Positions 41,436-52,400 of a DNA stretch of 64,000 bases are shown here, one piece after another. How positions within the stretch are numbered: the stretch's first letter is position 1; each line of letters begins with the position of its first letter. The notes beneath the pieces were generated by a model. The model was not told where the DNA came from and did not search any database. It saw nothing but the letters and a program-made list of their open reading frames with translations. Origin of the DNA: Bacteroidota bacterium (GTDB taxonomy: Bacteria; Bacteroidota; Bacteroidia; B-17B0; Aurantibacillaceae); NCBI GenBank assembly GCA_023251755.1, contig JAHEYF010000007.1:40920-104919 (forward strand), written 5' to 3'. A program made the translations under genes and the position numbers.

Positions 41436-44400
41436 TTAATATTTGATTTCCTGCGACCATTCTATATTTTGGATTGTTGGCTTAAGAATGCCTGTAGTAT
41501 TAGTAAACCAATTAAGTCCAACGCCAACGGAATTAGACCAGGAGTCGAAATAGCCCAAGCCTGGCGGTCTAGTTGCGGACTCTAGCGTAGATACGTTATG
41601 TACTATAAAATGAACAGTTGCGACATGTTTTTCAATATCATTTGCTGTAACCTCATAAGTTAAACTGTGAGAGCCAAGAAAAGCAAATGCTGGATTCGGT
41701 GATCCGTTAGTTCCATCAAATGGAATAATTATAGCTGGAACTTCTTTTAAATACTTAAGCCCCTCCTTGAAATTTGATAAGGACCAAGAATAATTCCCTT
41801 CTATACATTCGCCGTTATAAAATCTAAGTTCATTTGCTACAACCTTTATTGCATCTTTAATATGTTGATGTTGTCTATAGAGTTTCGTAAACGGGTCATC
41901 TTTATTAAAGTTGTGCTCGCTTTTGCCACGACTTAATAACCAATCCAATCCAAGAGTATATGGAGTCGCAAGGTCATTTTCCATTGGATTTATTGGCGTA
42001 ATTGTAACATTATAACTGGAGGCAGTTGGTAGATTTTGTATTTTCACTGGTGCTTTTGCAGTAATCACAACTTCTTTTAAAACATTGGATCCAGTTGGGT
42101 CTGGACGATCATAATGAGGATTCTCCGGAATTGTCGGCAGGGCATCATCCGAAGGTGGTCCGAATACTTTCTTTCCCTTATCCTGGCTCTCTGATTGTGC
42201 TCCGTTGGGATCCCTATAATAAATTGGGTTATTTGTGAAGGTGGCATATGGGCTTTCAAAAGAAATTCTTATAGGATCTAAATTCCATCGCCTTCCTGTT
42301 CTGCTGTCATATTCCCAAAACTCAGCTGTATTGTGATTTCCGTTTCCACTTATCTCGTCTACCTTTTCTTGTCCGTTGAACCCGTAACGGTAAGTAGAGT
42401 TATTATAAGTCCTACCCGGCATAGGCGAACCGAAGGCATAATAATCGTTCGCGCTCAATACATTTGTTTTATAATAGTCTGCTTTGTTGTCGCTGTTGTT
42501 ATCCATCCCTATTTTACGATCGCCCACCACTTCCAGCACATTTCCGAGGTGGTTGCTGAGCTCATAATTTTTTCTGTCCATGGCCCTTTCGGTTGGGGCC
42601 GGGTCATCGGGCAGTAAACTTGCTTCCGTTCCGGGTGTTGGAATAAATACACCTTCGGCTGTATAACCTGCACTCATAAACCTTAAACCCCCGCATAACT
42701 TATTGGTAGCTAAAGCCTGTTTAATTCCCAGTCGCGAAGAGCCGTACAGGTGATGCTCCGCAAGATTGACTTTATCAGTTACCTCGCCGGCAATAATGTC
42801 CAGGTCTCTTTCGTACACCGCCATGGTATTGCCCTGCGCATCGCGGGCGTAGTAAGTGTATTTCCAGCCCTGTTCATAACACATACCGTTGCAGTTCCGG
42901 GGTTTTTCAATTTTACAGATCCGGTTGCCAGAAGCATCGTAACGGAATTCCAAATCAGATTTCAGGCTAAAAGGTGTACGGGTTATTTTTCTTATTTTTC
43001 CGTATACACTCCATTCAATGGAGGCGATGTCTTCCTGGTCATCCCGTACAAGGTTTCCAATTTCATCGTATCCATAATTGTTATCCCCTTGTCCCGATTC
43101 AATGTCGTCGAGGTAAGTAGTGGTGGTTGTATTTAAATCATTTACCGAGGCTAATTTATTGGTGGCGTCCGCAGGAACCGTACTGTTGTCGGCCGGATTG
43201 GGGATATAAATAGCACCTGTTTTTGTAAGGTATTTATAGCTTAAAGCATCCATTCCCTGGCTTGGGGCCGAAATCCCGTTGCGGGTAAGGTTCATAATGT
43301 TTCCATTGGCATCGTAATCAAAGGCTTCGTAATAATCCATGTTATTGCCGGCACCCACCCAGCTGTTGTTTTGCGCCACCAGGTCGGTTACACCCGATAC
43401 ATTGCGGAAAGCCATGGATTGTTTAATACGGTTGAGCTGATCGTATTGGTAAGCACAACCCTGTGTTTTAAAAGGAGTGGCCCCTGCGCCGGACATGGCG
43501 CTTACCATGTGGCTGATGTTGCCGTTAAACAAATTGAAATTGGTATTCGACAGGCCGGTTCCGCTATGGTCTGCCTGCCAGCTTTCGGAGGCGGCACCAT
43601 TAATAGAATGGTAATCGTTGTCGTAATACCCCAGGGTGTATCCAAAAGCATCGCGGGCATTGAATTTGTTTTTGTTTACAAACGATAGGTCCCCGTCCCT
43701 GCCCATGTCACGGCTTTCCTTCAGTGTATTGCTGTTTACACCTTTTATCCAACCCTGCAGGGTGTAGGTGTAGTCTATGCCCTGTACTTTGTCTTCGCCT
43801 GTTTCAGTACGTGCCAGGGGGCCGTGTTTGTAATAAAAATACTTGGCGTCCTTTTCCCACACTTCGTTGTCGGAGCTGGTCATGGCAATGGTTATACGGT
43901 TGTCGGCATCGTATTCGTAATGGTGATAAAACTGGTCAATAAAATCTTTTTGATAAATTACATCGTTTACTTTGCCCGATATGAGGTCGTAGCTGTACTC
44001 GGTTTTTTTATAGCGTATATCGTCGCCCAGCATGGCCAGCAGGGCATTGTCCTGCACCAGCTCTTTTACATTACCATGTATATCGTAGCTGTAATGGGTG
44101 CCGTGGGTGTAAGCCGATGTTCCGGTGCCTTCGTTGATGGTTACACTGGCCACCCGCGAGCGAAGGTTTGTTTGACTAAACGTAAACAGGCCAAACACCT
44201 GTTTATCGTAATACGTTTTGGTAACCTGCGAAACTGTGGTGTTCGGATTGCCGATTAAATCGGAAAGGGCTTTGTCGTCTTCAAATACGGATGGATTGGG
44301 TGAGAATAAAAAGTTGGCTTCACCCACATTGGTAATTCTTCCCCTGGGGTCGTACAGGGTGTAACTGTACACACCACTGGCAATTTGTTTGGCATTTTGC

Positions 44401-47400
44401 GAAACTTTTAATTGCCCTTTGAGGTTGTAAAAAAAGTTGGACAGACCTGCATCGGGGCTTTCCTGAATGATGAGCTGATTTAAACTATTGTACAGGTATT
44501 GGCTACGTAAAAAATGATTGGGTTCGGTAATCCCGTTGTACACCCCGCCCACAAAGGCACTGGCAGGCACGGGTACATAACCCGCCGGTGGAACGGTTTG
44601 GGTGAGGTTGCCGGCCTGGTCGTAATAATAAAGGGTGTAGTGGTATTCTTTTTTATCGTAATGGTAATTCAAATTTTCGTGCAGATCCCCGGCAAAACAA
44701 TGGGCAAAATGGTTTTGCAAATAGTTGGATGAAAATTCATTTACAATTGTATTGTATTGCTGCTGCGCCTCCCACTCAGCCTGTTTCATTAGTCCGTCCA
44801 CACAGGCTTTGTGCAGGGAGTCGGGGCTGATGTCGTAGGGATGCACTGTTTCGTTAAAACCATTAACTACACAAAGGGTTTCAGTAGTGGTTGTTACCGC
44901 AGTAAAGTCAGTGCAACTTACCCTAACAAAATACCCTGTTTTAGTTCCTTGTTTTGTTTGTAAAGAAAGTTTAATTCCGTAATACACAGCCGGGTATGGA
45001 GGAGTAAAGGGCGTGGGGAAATTTGCGGCGTATTCTGCCTTGTCTATATGAAGAATGTCCCTCATATCAAGGGCTTCATAATTTGAACACTGGCCGTTGG
45101 TGCATGCATAAATTCTAAAATTACCGCATCCGCTTCCATCCGGGCTCCAGTTTCCAAATTGTTTATACTGATTCAGGCCCGACCAGTCAAGTACCATGGT
45201 AGTATAATATGAAACTCCAACACAGTTAATATATGTTGCCGGGAGCTGATAAGCCACAAATGGATTTGCAGTGTCCATAGGAAACACATCGGTATTCAAA
45301 AAACTTACAAAATCCAACATACATGCCGAAGGTTGGGAATAAGTAAGCGTTTGATTGCTGCAGGTATAAGGATTAGGTATGGAAATAGCAGTAAGGTTTG
45401 TGCAGGGCGTACAAGCCGCAAGCCATGTTTTTATATGATTTAAATGGCTGTTGGTATTGGCCGCCACAATTTCATTGGTAATAACACCCAATGGATTGGC
45501 TAAACCACAGGATTCACTGCAATAGGCCAATAACTCAATTTTAATGCTGTCGTATTTGGCACAGGCCACGGTAAGTCCGCAGCTTTCTTTTAACGAGCCC
45601 ATCCATATCTCCACATTTTGTGTGCAAAGTGAAGCACAATCATTTAAAAGTGCCGAATTGGCATTGATGAGGTTGTTTAATTCTGTTGGGTCCGTTGTTG
45701 TCGGGTCAGGTAAATGCTGTACAATCGCATTGTCATCGGTATAATAAGGGCAGGGTTGGGAAGTAGCATACACTTCCATTAAACGTGTTTTCATGGCCTG
45801 GTACAGGTCGCGGAACACCTGGTATTTGTGCAGGTCGTCAAAGGGCATATTGAAGGGTGCAGTGTACACTGCGCTATTCTGATCGAGTGCAAATTCCCAG
45901 AGGGTTTTATTGGGGTAATTGGTATTAAACAAAAACAGGTTCAGCATCCAACCATTGAGGGTGTTTTTTTCAGCCGCATGTGTTGCAAACCAGGGATCGG
46001 TGGTGGGGCCGGTACTGATGTATACAAGAGCGTTATTGGCCAGCGGGTTCAGGTAACCCTGTCCGTTCGCTACATTCCAGCCGGAGGGCATGGCCATTTT
46101 AACATCATAGGCATTGGAGGCCTCATCATTCATGCAATTGAGGTAGTGGCAATACTCCCGGTGGGCCTGCACTAAATTGGGAATCCACTCGGTTCTGAAA
46201 TTAAGAGGATTCGCCATTATAGCACATATACTGTTCACCTGAATGTTGTTTCCATTGGCATCCTGAAATGCAGCGGGGTTGGTTGTAATCATATTCTTTA
46301 CCCTGTCCCAAAAGCCACCTGTTGCCGAACAGCTCTCAGCATACTCAAATCCAGGCCCGTCAGGCCCGTCTGCGCTTACATCCAATTCCATCTGACTATA
46401 TATGGAAGCGCATTCATATTTCATGGTCGTATCAATGGTTGTGTTTATGATCTGTCCGCAATTTGCAGACACACAAAGGGCCACTGCTTCATTTATCTGT
46501 GTAAGCTCGCCCGGATTATCGGGGTTCCATTCGGGGTGCTCTTTCCTTACCTGCGAACGGCAGTGCTGGTCACAGGTGATGTCGCATACAGTGGTATCAA
46601 CAGCAGCCTGGTATTGAGCAATAAGATTGGTTAAATAAGATTGCCCCAGTCCGGAAGCATTCAGGGCATTTTGAATGTGAAGGGAAAAACCGCTTGTATC
46701 GAGTTCCAGTATTTTTGTAACAGTGTATTCCCCTGCCTTGGTGAATGAAGCTACCGGGGCAAAACTGATAACAGGTAAAATATATGAAGTATTGTTGCAA
46801 TCAGGAGAAGAGTTCGGATTGCTGATGGTTCTTTTAAGGCTGTCGCCTTCCGCCTGAATTGCCACAAGTAAGCCATCGGGGTCCCTGATGGTGATTGTTA
46901 GTTTGTATTTGCAATCTTCACAAATACTCACCTGCACCGGAGGCGTAACATTTTGTGTAAATGAATTGGTGTAAATCACCCCGTTCATATCGTAATTGAA
47001 GGTATAGGCAGTACTGGGAATATTTAATATTTTACTAACGTTGATGGTGCGCAGACTATTAGGGTCTACAATATTGTTGTCGTTTAAACTTACTGTAAAA
47101 GGTGTTGTATTAATACTGGGCAATTCAATAAGGTTAGAAGGGCAGTCGCCTGCCAAAGCAGTGGCTATGGTTCTTCCTTCCTGGTCGGCATAGGCAACAC
47201 TGTATTGCCCGTTGGCATCTTTGGTCAGGTTTTTTTTGTAATGCGAGGCTTTCCCCACATTGGAGCCAAACATGCTGTGCAATTCGGTGCCGTTGGCGGT
47301 ACCGTAATAATAGTCTGTTTGATGCTGAGCGCTTCCGTTGATGTCTATCTGGTGATCGGGACCTACTCCGGAAACCTTGTCCACCCGGCCTGTTCCGTCT

Positions 47401-48707
47401 CTTTTATAAGTCACCTGGCTGTAAGGCCAACCGCCCCTGTTGGCATTGCCCTTGCCTGCGTCGGGTGTATACTTTGCATAAGGGTCGCTGTTCAGGAAAG
47501 GGTTCAGGGAAGAATAATATTGTCCTGCGCCTGTTGTATTGCTGAGTGCTTTGGGCTTGGCGCTTAGTCCTTCAAAATCCGATTTTTCAAATTCATACAG
47601 CCATTCATCCTGGTTAAATTTAGAGTGGTAAGCCAGGTTCTTCCCCGCCTCGGGCACGGGTAAAACAGTCACCACTGCCCTGCCCTCGGAGTCGTATTTT
47701 TTTTCGCCTATTAAAACGGTGTTGTCTGAACTTACTTTGGTTATGTCCTGCCTGTCGCGCAAACTCCCGTCAAAATAATTGAGCAGCATTTTATTTTTAC
47801 CCTCCTCGGCAAAACTAATCTGGTATTGCCAGTTTTTATTTTTTTCGAAACCTGTATTAATACTATACTTTAAAGCCGCTCCGTTTTTTACAGTGGAATA
47901 ACCCCAGGCTCCCGGCTTTAAATAGGTGTAATCGTTGTTCACCCCTGCCACATACCTCCCCACAGGCCTTACCCTGAAATAGACGATGCCTTTGGGGTAA
48001 GTAAGGTCAATGCTGTGCCAGGTTTTATTGGTGGTTATACTGGTTGCAGGTTTGTAATCAAAGGGATCGGATGGAATATTAAATACAGGGTGCTTGTCCA
48101 TAAAATCAACAAATACCCATTCCACATCGTAATCTTCGGCGCCAACAATGTATTGCCAGTTGAGCTGAAGACTATTGCCCACAACCGTGTAATTAATTAA
48201 AGGAGCTGTGGTGGTATTGAGATCAATGTATTTTTCGGTGGCTACTATCAGTTCAAGGCGGATGTCATTGGGAACTGTACCGCTGCTTGCTATACCCGTC
48301 ACGGTGAGGGTCACATCGGCCTCGGAAGTGGAATGCACCTGTACATCCTCATAAACGCTGGCACCGCTTGTTGCAGAAAAAATTACTTTTACGCTTCCAC
48401 TGGCAATTACCCCCGCTACTCCTGTTTTATTTAAATTATAAAAAACCTCGTAAGTAAAATAATTTGAAACATCGGTTTTTAAATTCCGCATGTAATTCAT
48501 CCTTACTTTATTTGTGCGCTTAACTGCAAATAAAAGCGGATTTATTTCATCCACCACCGTGTTGTCGCGGGTATTAAAAGTAGTAGCGGGATTAACAGAG
48601 CTGATGTTCGGTTTATCCTTGTAATTGCTGTAAACTGTTATACCTGCATAGCAAGGCCTGTTTAAAGCGAATAAAAAACTCAGGAGTAAAATAAAAATAG
48701 TCTTCAT
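41436..48707 (-). CDS. Exported RHS (YD-repeat) giant, DUF6443-type, with variable C-terminal tip
   Basis: 2423 residues from ATG 48707 (MKTIFILLLSFLFALNRPCYA signal peptide). The N-terminal third holds fibronectin-like segments and the start of the YD-repeat shell; the middle (about residues 750-1400) is Cys-rich (CDITCDQHC, CSESCG), consistent with disulfides outside the cytoplasm. YD repeats such as YYDQAGNLTQTV, NYGYDEIGNLV and YDASGNRICK continue into the RHS core (YELSNHLGNVLEV, YGFNGQEKVDEI, EFWEYDSRTGRRWNLDP, YRDPNG at 42202-42213). The ~255 residues after DPNG are a tip with A+T-richer DNA. No T9SS tail is present. It is the last gene of a four-gene unit. Confidence 0.9.
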   Translation of the reverse strand: MKTIFILLLSFLFALNRPCYAGITVYSNYKDKPNISSVNPATTFNTRDNTVVDEINPLLFAVKRTNKVRMNYMRNLKTDVSNYFTYEVFYNLNKTGVAGVIASGSVKVIFSATSGASVYEDVQVHSTSEADVTLTVTGIASSGTVPNDIRLELIVATEKYIDLNTTTAPLINYTVVGNSLQLNWQYIVGAEDYDVEWVFVDFMDKHPVFNIPSDPFDYKPATSITTNKTWHSIDLTYPKGIVYFRVRPVGRYVAGVNNDYTYLKPGAWGYSTVKNGAALKYSINTGFEKNKNWQYQISFAEEGKNKMLLNYFDGSLRDRQDITKVSSDNTVLIGEKKYDSEGRAVVTVLPVPEAGKNLAYHSKFNQDEWLYEFEKSDFEGLSAKPKALSNTTGAGQYYSSLNPFLNSDPYAKYTPDAGKGNANRGGWPYSQVTYKRDGTGRVDKVSGVGPDHQIDINGSAQHQTDYYYGTANGTELHSMFGSNVGKASHYKKNLTKDANGQYSVAYADQEGRTIATALAGDCPSNLIELPSINTTPFTVSLNDNNIVDPNSLRTINVSKILNIPSTAYTFNYDMNGVIYTNSFTQNVTPPVQVSICEDCKYKLTITIRDPDGLLVAIQAEGDSLKRTISNPNSSPDCNNTSYILPVISFAPVASFTKAGEYTVTKILELDTSGFSLHIQNALNASGLGQSYLTNLIAQYQAAVDTTVCDITCDQHCRSQVRKEHPEWNPDNPGELTQINEAVALCVSANCGQIINTTIDTTMKYECASIYSQMELDVSADGPDGPGFEYAESCSATGGFWDRVKNMITTNPAAFQDANGNNIQVNSICAIMANPLNFRTEWIPNLVQAHREYCHYLNCMNDEASNAYDVKMAMPSGWNVANGQGYLNPLANNALVYISTGPTTDPWFATHAAEKNTLNGWMLNLFLFNTNYPNKTLWEFALDQNSAVYTAPFNMPFDDLHKYQVFRDLYQAMKTRLMEVYATSQPCPYYTDDNAIVQHLPDPTTTDPTELNNLINANSALLNDCASLCTQNVEIWMGSLKESCGLTVACAKYDSIKIELLAYCSESCGLANPLGVITNEIVAANTNSHLNHIKTWLAACTPCTNLTAISIPNPYTCSNQTLTYSQPSACMLDFVSFLNTDVFPMDTANPFVAYQLPATYINCVGVSYYTTMVLDWSGLNQYKQFGNWSPDGSGCGNFRIYACTNGQCSNYEALDMRDILHIDKAEYAANFPTPFTPPYPAVYYGIKLSLQTKQGTKTGYFVRVSCTDFTAVTTTTETLCVVNGFNETVHPYDISPDSLHKACVDGLMKQAEWEAQQQYNTIVNEFSSNYLQNHFAHCFAGDLHENLNYHYDKKEYHYTLYYYDQAGNLTQTVPPAGYVPVPASAFVGGVYNGITEPNHFLRSQYLYNSLNQLIIQESPDAGLSNFFYNLKGQLKVSQNAKQIASGVYSYTLYDPRGRITNVGEANFLFSPNPSVFEDDKALSDLIGNPNTTVSQVTKTYYDKQVFGLFTFSQTNLRSRVASVTINEGTGTSAYTHGTHYSYDIHGNVKELVQDNALLAMLGDDIRYKKTEYSYDLISGKVNDVIYQKDFIDQFYHHYEYDADNRITIAMTSSDNEVWEKDAKYFYYKHGPLARTETGEDKVQGIDYTYTLQGWIKGVNSNTLKESRDMGRDGDLSFVNKNKFNARDAFGYTLGYYDNDYHSINGAASESWQADHSGTGLSNTNFNLFNGNISHMVSAMSGAGATPFKTQGCAYQYDQLNRIKQSMAFRNVSGVTDLVAQNNSWVGAGNNMDYYEAFDYDANGNIMNLTRNGISAPSQGMDALSYKYLTKTGAIYIPNPADNSTVPADATNKLASVNDLNTTTTTYLDDIESGQGDNNYGYDEIGNLVRDDQEDIASIEWSVYGKIRKITRTPFSLKSDLEFRYDASGNRICKIEKPRNCNGMCYEQGWKYTYYARDAQGNTMAVYERDLDIIAGEVTDKVNLAEHHLYGSSRLGIKQALATNKLCGGLRFMSAGYTAEGVFIPTPGTEASLLPDDPAPTERAMDRKNYELSNHLGNVLEVVGDRKIGMDNNSDNKADYYKTNVLSANDYYAFGSPMPGRTYNNSTYRYGFNGQEKVDEISGNGNHNTAEFWEYDSRTGRRWNLDPIRISFESPYATFTNNPIYYRDPNGAQSESQDKGKKVFGPPSDDALPTIPENPHYDRPDPTGSNVLKEVVITAKAPVKIQNLPTASSYNVTITPINPMENDLATPYTLGLDWLLSRGKSEHNFNKDDPFTKLYRQHQHIKDAIKVVANELRFYNGECIEGNYSWSLSNFKEGLKYLKEVPAIIIPFDGTNGSPNPAFAFLGSHSLTYEVTANDIEKHVATVHFIVHNVSTLESATRPPGLGYFDSWSNSVGVGLNWFTNTTGILKPTIQNIEWSQEIKY

Positions 48708-48726
48708 CTTGCTTATTTTATACTTC

Positions 48727-49443
48727 TTACAAATCATCTAAGGTCACTTCATTAACGCTGTATCCACTGTATTCTTTTGCAGGAATCAGTTTGTTGCCTG
48801 AACGGGCGAAAAAACTTTTTTCAGAGAATAAACTACTTTTAAAAGCAGGTTCTGTGTCTACTACTTTGTATTCTACCAAAACTTTATTGCCCATGCTCAC
48901 TTTTTCTGTATTGTAGTAGTAAACCACCTTTGCAATAAAATAATTTGAACTGTTGATGAATATTTCAGTGCGTTTAATCAATGCTTTGGAAGTATACACC
49001 ACGTAGCGTTTAAGCCCGGCATTTGTTCCTTTGTATAGCACTGAGTCGTGTTTCTGAAAAGTACTGTCGAGCCCCGGTGAAGCAAAAGAGTAAGCCGCTT
49101 TTTTTTCTTCTTTTGCATCCCTGTTTGAAAAAACAATCTGCCGGTCGGCTTTGTGAACGAGGATGGAATATTTTTCATTCAACAGCATAATCATGTCTTC
49201 CATTTCGTAATAATAATTATCATCGCTCTTTTTTAGCTGGGTACTTTTTTTTGCGAGTAATTTGTCTGATGCTGCGTTCACAAATACATTCACATCCACT
49301 TTCAGGTTAAGGGTTTTAATATTGCCGTAAGCGGCTTTCATGTTGACCATGTCGGCCTTAAAATCCTGGGAATATGAATTTGTACCTGCAAACAGCAAGG
49401 TAAAAAGCAGGCACAGGGTATGGTTTGTTTTACTCTTTAACAT
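48727..49443 (-). CDS. Exported LolA-like protein between the two giants
   Basis: 238 residues with a signal peptide (LCLLFTLLFAGTNSYS). The mature part resembles the open-barrel LolA/LolB fold: DMVNMKAAYGNIKTLNLKVDVNVFV, KSDDNYYYEMEDMIMLLNEKYSILVHKADRQIVFS, ALIKRTEIFINSSNYFIAKVVYYY. It overlaps the 2292-residue gene by 14 bases and is followed 19 bases later by the RHS gene. A lipid- or chaperone-type role for the giants is inference. Confidence 0.7.
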   Translation of the reverse strand: MLKSKTNHTLCLLFTLLFAGTNSYSQDFKADMVNMKAAYGNIKTLNLKVDVNVFVNAASDKLLAKKSTQLKKSDDNYYYEMEDMIMLLNEKYSILVHKADRQIVFSNRDAKEEKKAAYSFASPGLDSTFQKHDSVLYKGTNAGLKRYVVYTSKALIKRTEIFINSSNYFIAKVVYYYNTEKVSMGNKVLVEYKVVDTEPAFKSSLFSEKSFFARSGNKLIPAKEYSGYSVNEVTLDDL

Positions 49444-52400
49444 GGCTTCTTGATTCTGTAATGGTTTTAATGCCGTTCATGGTTTCGCGTTTGGTCAGGA
49501 ATAATTTTCCGGATTCATCGTAATAATAAAAAGAGGCGTAATTATTATCGTCGAGTGTGGCCATCAGCCTGTAGGTAACAGGGTCGTATACATAAGACTG
49601 CATATTGCCCTCCTCGGGGAATATGCGGATGTCGTCGAAATGAACGTATTGTTGTGTACCGTTGAATGTAATCCTTACAGCCACAATTGGAGTGGAGCCT
49701 GCGGGGGTGGTGAATACGGCATCGACCCGTTGCCAGTTGTTAATTATTTTTTCGCCGGCCACAGGGCTAAACCGATCATTGGGGCCGGTAGAACCTGCGC
49801 TTACAGGTATAGGATTGCAATTCGCATCTATGAACGTTAAGTTGATTCCCGGACTAAGGCCGGGGTTGGACAAGTTGTTCAGTGTAAATTGCTGACCCTG
49901 AATGTTCGTTATTCCCAGCCATGCACTCAGCACATACTTCTTGTTCCTTATCAGGGGCAGCGGCACATCATAGGTAATATTGGCACCTACTTTGAGGCTT
50001 GACTTACCTGTGTGTGCAAATGCAGGGTTGATGATACTTCCACCTGGTGGGGCCGGGTAAAATGCAGAGGAAGAAGGGTCGTCAAAGTTTTCGAAATATA
50101 TTTCCGAATTCCCTGCATTGGCACTCACTGCTACGGGCAGACTTTTATTATAACCATACAAAGCAGAAGAATAGACTCCGAGTATATCCCTGTTCTCGGT
50201 TTCAAAACCACTTGCATTGTATTTGGTAATGTAGTTCTTCGGTATCCATTGCAGGGGCACGGGGTTGTAAACCGAAGGCTGCCAGTTGTAGAGGTAATAA
50301 TATTTGTTGACACCGTCCCCGTCAAACACACCGTCTTCGTTTAGTTTTAAACCCGGTGCCGCTGCTGTATTTTTCCAGCGCTCGTCTTTGTAATAACTAT
50401 CAAAGTAAGGCCTCCAGATTCCTTTTACCCCGTTTGCGTACAAATTGCTTGGGGCCGCCGGACTTGTGGTGGAGCAGGCAGTAAGTAAATCGTTGTCCCA
50501 ATAGTTTTTAAATTTAACAGCCGATGCCTGCAACACATTGGGCAGGTAAGTGAGTTTTTGAGTAAAATTAAAACAATCGGACAAATCTTTTGAGCAATGG
50601 TTCGATCCCTGAAAAGCAATCAGGTTTGATCCTGAGGCCTCAAAATGCGTATAAGCAGTTTGGTTACGGCCCACCGTAATACAGGTACAGGTTTCGGGTT
50701 GGCAATTCGTGTTTTTCAGGGTGTATATTAAATTATACCCCTTGGAAGAACTTTCAAAACAATCGGGGCAAACCGGGTTCGCTACAATAGATAAGGATGA
50801 AAAAACACTGCTCAGCAGCGGGTAATTGCTTAAGTTGAACGTTCCGGCATTCAGTGTGTTTCCATTCACCAGGTTGTCGTTAAACAACTGAGCCAGCTCC
50901 GGTGCCAGCATGGCTGCGGTGCCACTGCTATTTGAGGTTTCCACCCCCCTGTTATCGGCTGGTGTATTGTTATTGGTGGGGTTGGACAAGCCTACAATGC
51001 TTCCGGCATTTACCGACAACTGATTGCGTTTACCCGAACGGATGACATCAAATTTTACAGTATTGCCTGCAACAAAATAATTGGTTCCCTGCTGATTGCC
51101 AAATCCTTTGCTGGCATGAAAAATTAATTGGGTGGCTGGCTGTCCTGATGAATTACAGGTGCCTGATTTTTCTATCAGGGTTCCCTTTTGTTTTACATCC
51201 TGCAGCCCAAGCGTACTTTTACCAATAATGAACTCATCTCCTTCACTTAAAAAATTATATAAATCAGTATACGAAAGCAATGCCCCGTTTTGCTTAAAAA
51301 TCTGGGCGGGGTCAAGTATAAAAGTATTGGTAACCGCATCAACAGAAAATATTACGGCTGAAAAATCAAATCCAATGTTTTCATAGGCAGGCCCCATGTT
51401 CTCGTGCGTCCATTGTGCGGGCATTTCATAATTGTAAAGGGGTGCGTCGTAATCGTTGGTAACAGTTGTAAGTAAAGGCCTTCCGGTCTGGGCATCAAAT
51501 TTTTTATTTTCGGTTACCACTGTAGACGTTCCATCGGTAGCAGTTGTTTTAATGAGTATGCCTGCCTTGTGAATAATTTTATTGGTAACCGCCGATCTCA
51601 TGTCTATATCGTTGGTAGAAAACGTTGGCCAGGGGCAGGGGAAAGTTATAGGCGGAATTGCGGAAATTTCCACATTAAAGGCAGTACCTGCATTCATACT
51701 AAATGTTTTGGATTGCCTTTGATCGGTAAAAAATTCATACTCTTCTCCCATTATTTTCTGGCTGTTGTTGGCCAGCATTTTGCCTGTGCCATCTATGTAT
51801 TCGGCACCCAGTACATCTACCGTGTTGTCGAGTTTTTTTACAGCCCTGCTATCTGATCCATCATCAGCAAAAGCAATTGCAGTTTTATAATCGTAAGCAA
51901 CGGAGCTCTCAAGGGTGGATCTATTGCCCTGTATATCGTTTTCGTAATTTTTCACAGACTTCAATTTGCCGTGCATATCATTTAATTGTATAGCATAGCC
52001 CTGTGTTCCTGTCATGTGCCGCCAATTAAACTGACCGATAAGCGGAATGGGTATCCATAAGCGGAAAGGTTTCAGGTCAATATCCGTTTCGGTTGTGAGT
52101 ACCGGAAATTCCTTTGCGGTGTAAAACTGATATTCCACCGATCCGGTTGTTGCACGGGGAGAAACATAGTTGGGGTCGGCCGGTTTATTTCTTGAAGTTG
52201 CCAACGACTGCACGGTTACTTTGCTGTAGCCCACTGTGGCACCCGGGTAATATTGCTCATTGGCAGGGTATTCAAAAAACAAGCTGTTGTTTGTTCTGGT
52301 AGGAATCTGGTCTAAATAATTTTTTGCATGACGAAGGTTAATTTCATCGCCACCTATCATGGGTTCATATTGGGCAACACCTGTACTTATTTCCTGGTCT

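Noticed and set aside
42333..44258. Plus-strand open frames opposite the RHS core
   Set aside because: The minus strand has clear YD repeats and RHS core motifs; the opposite frames are low-complexity Val/Ile-rich shadows.
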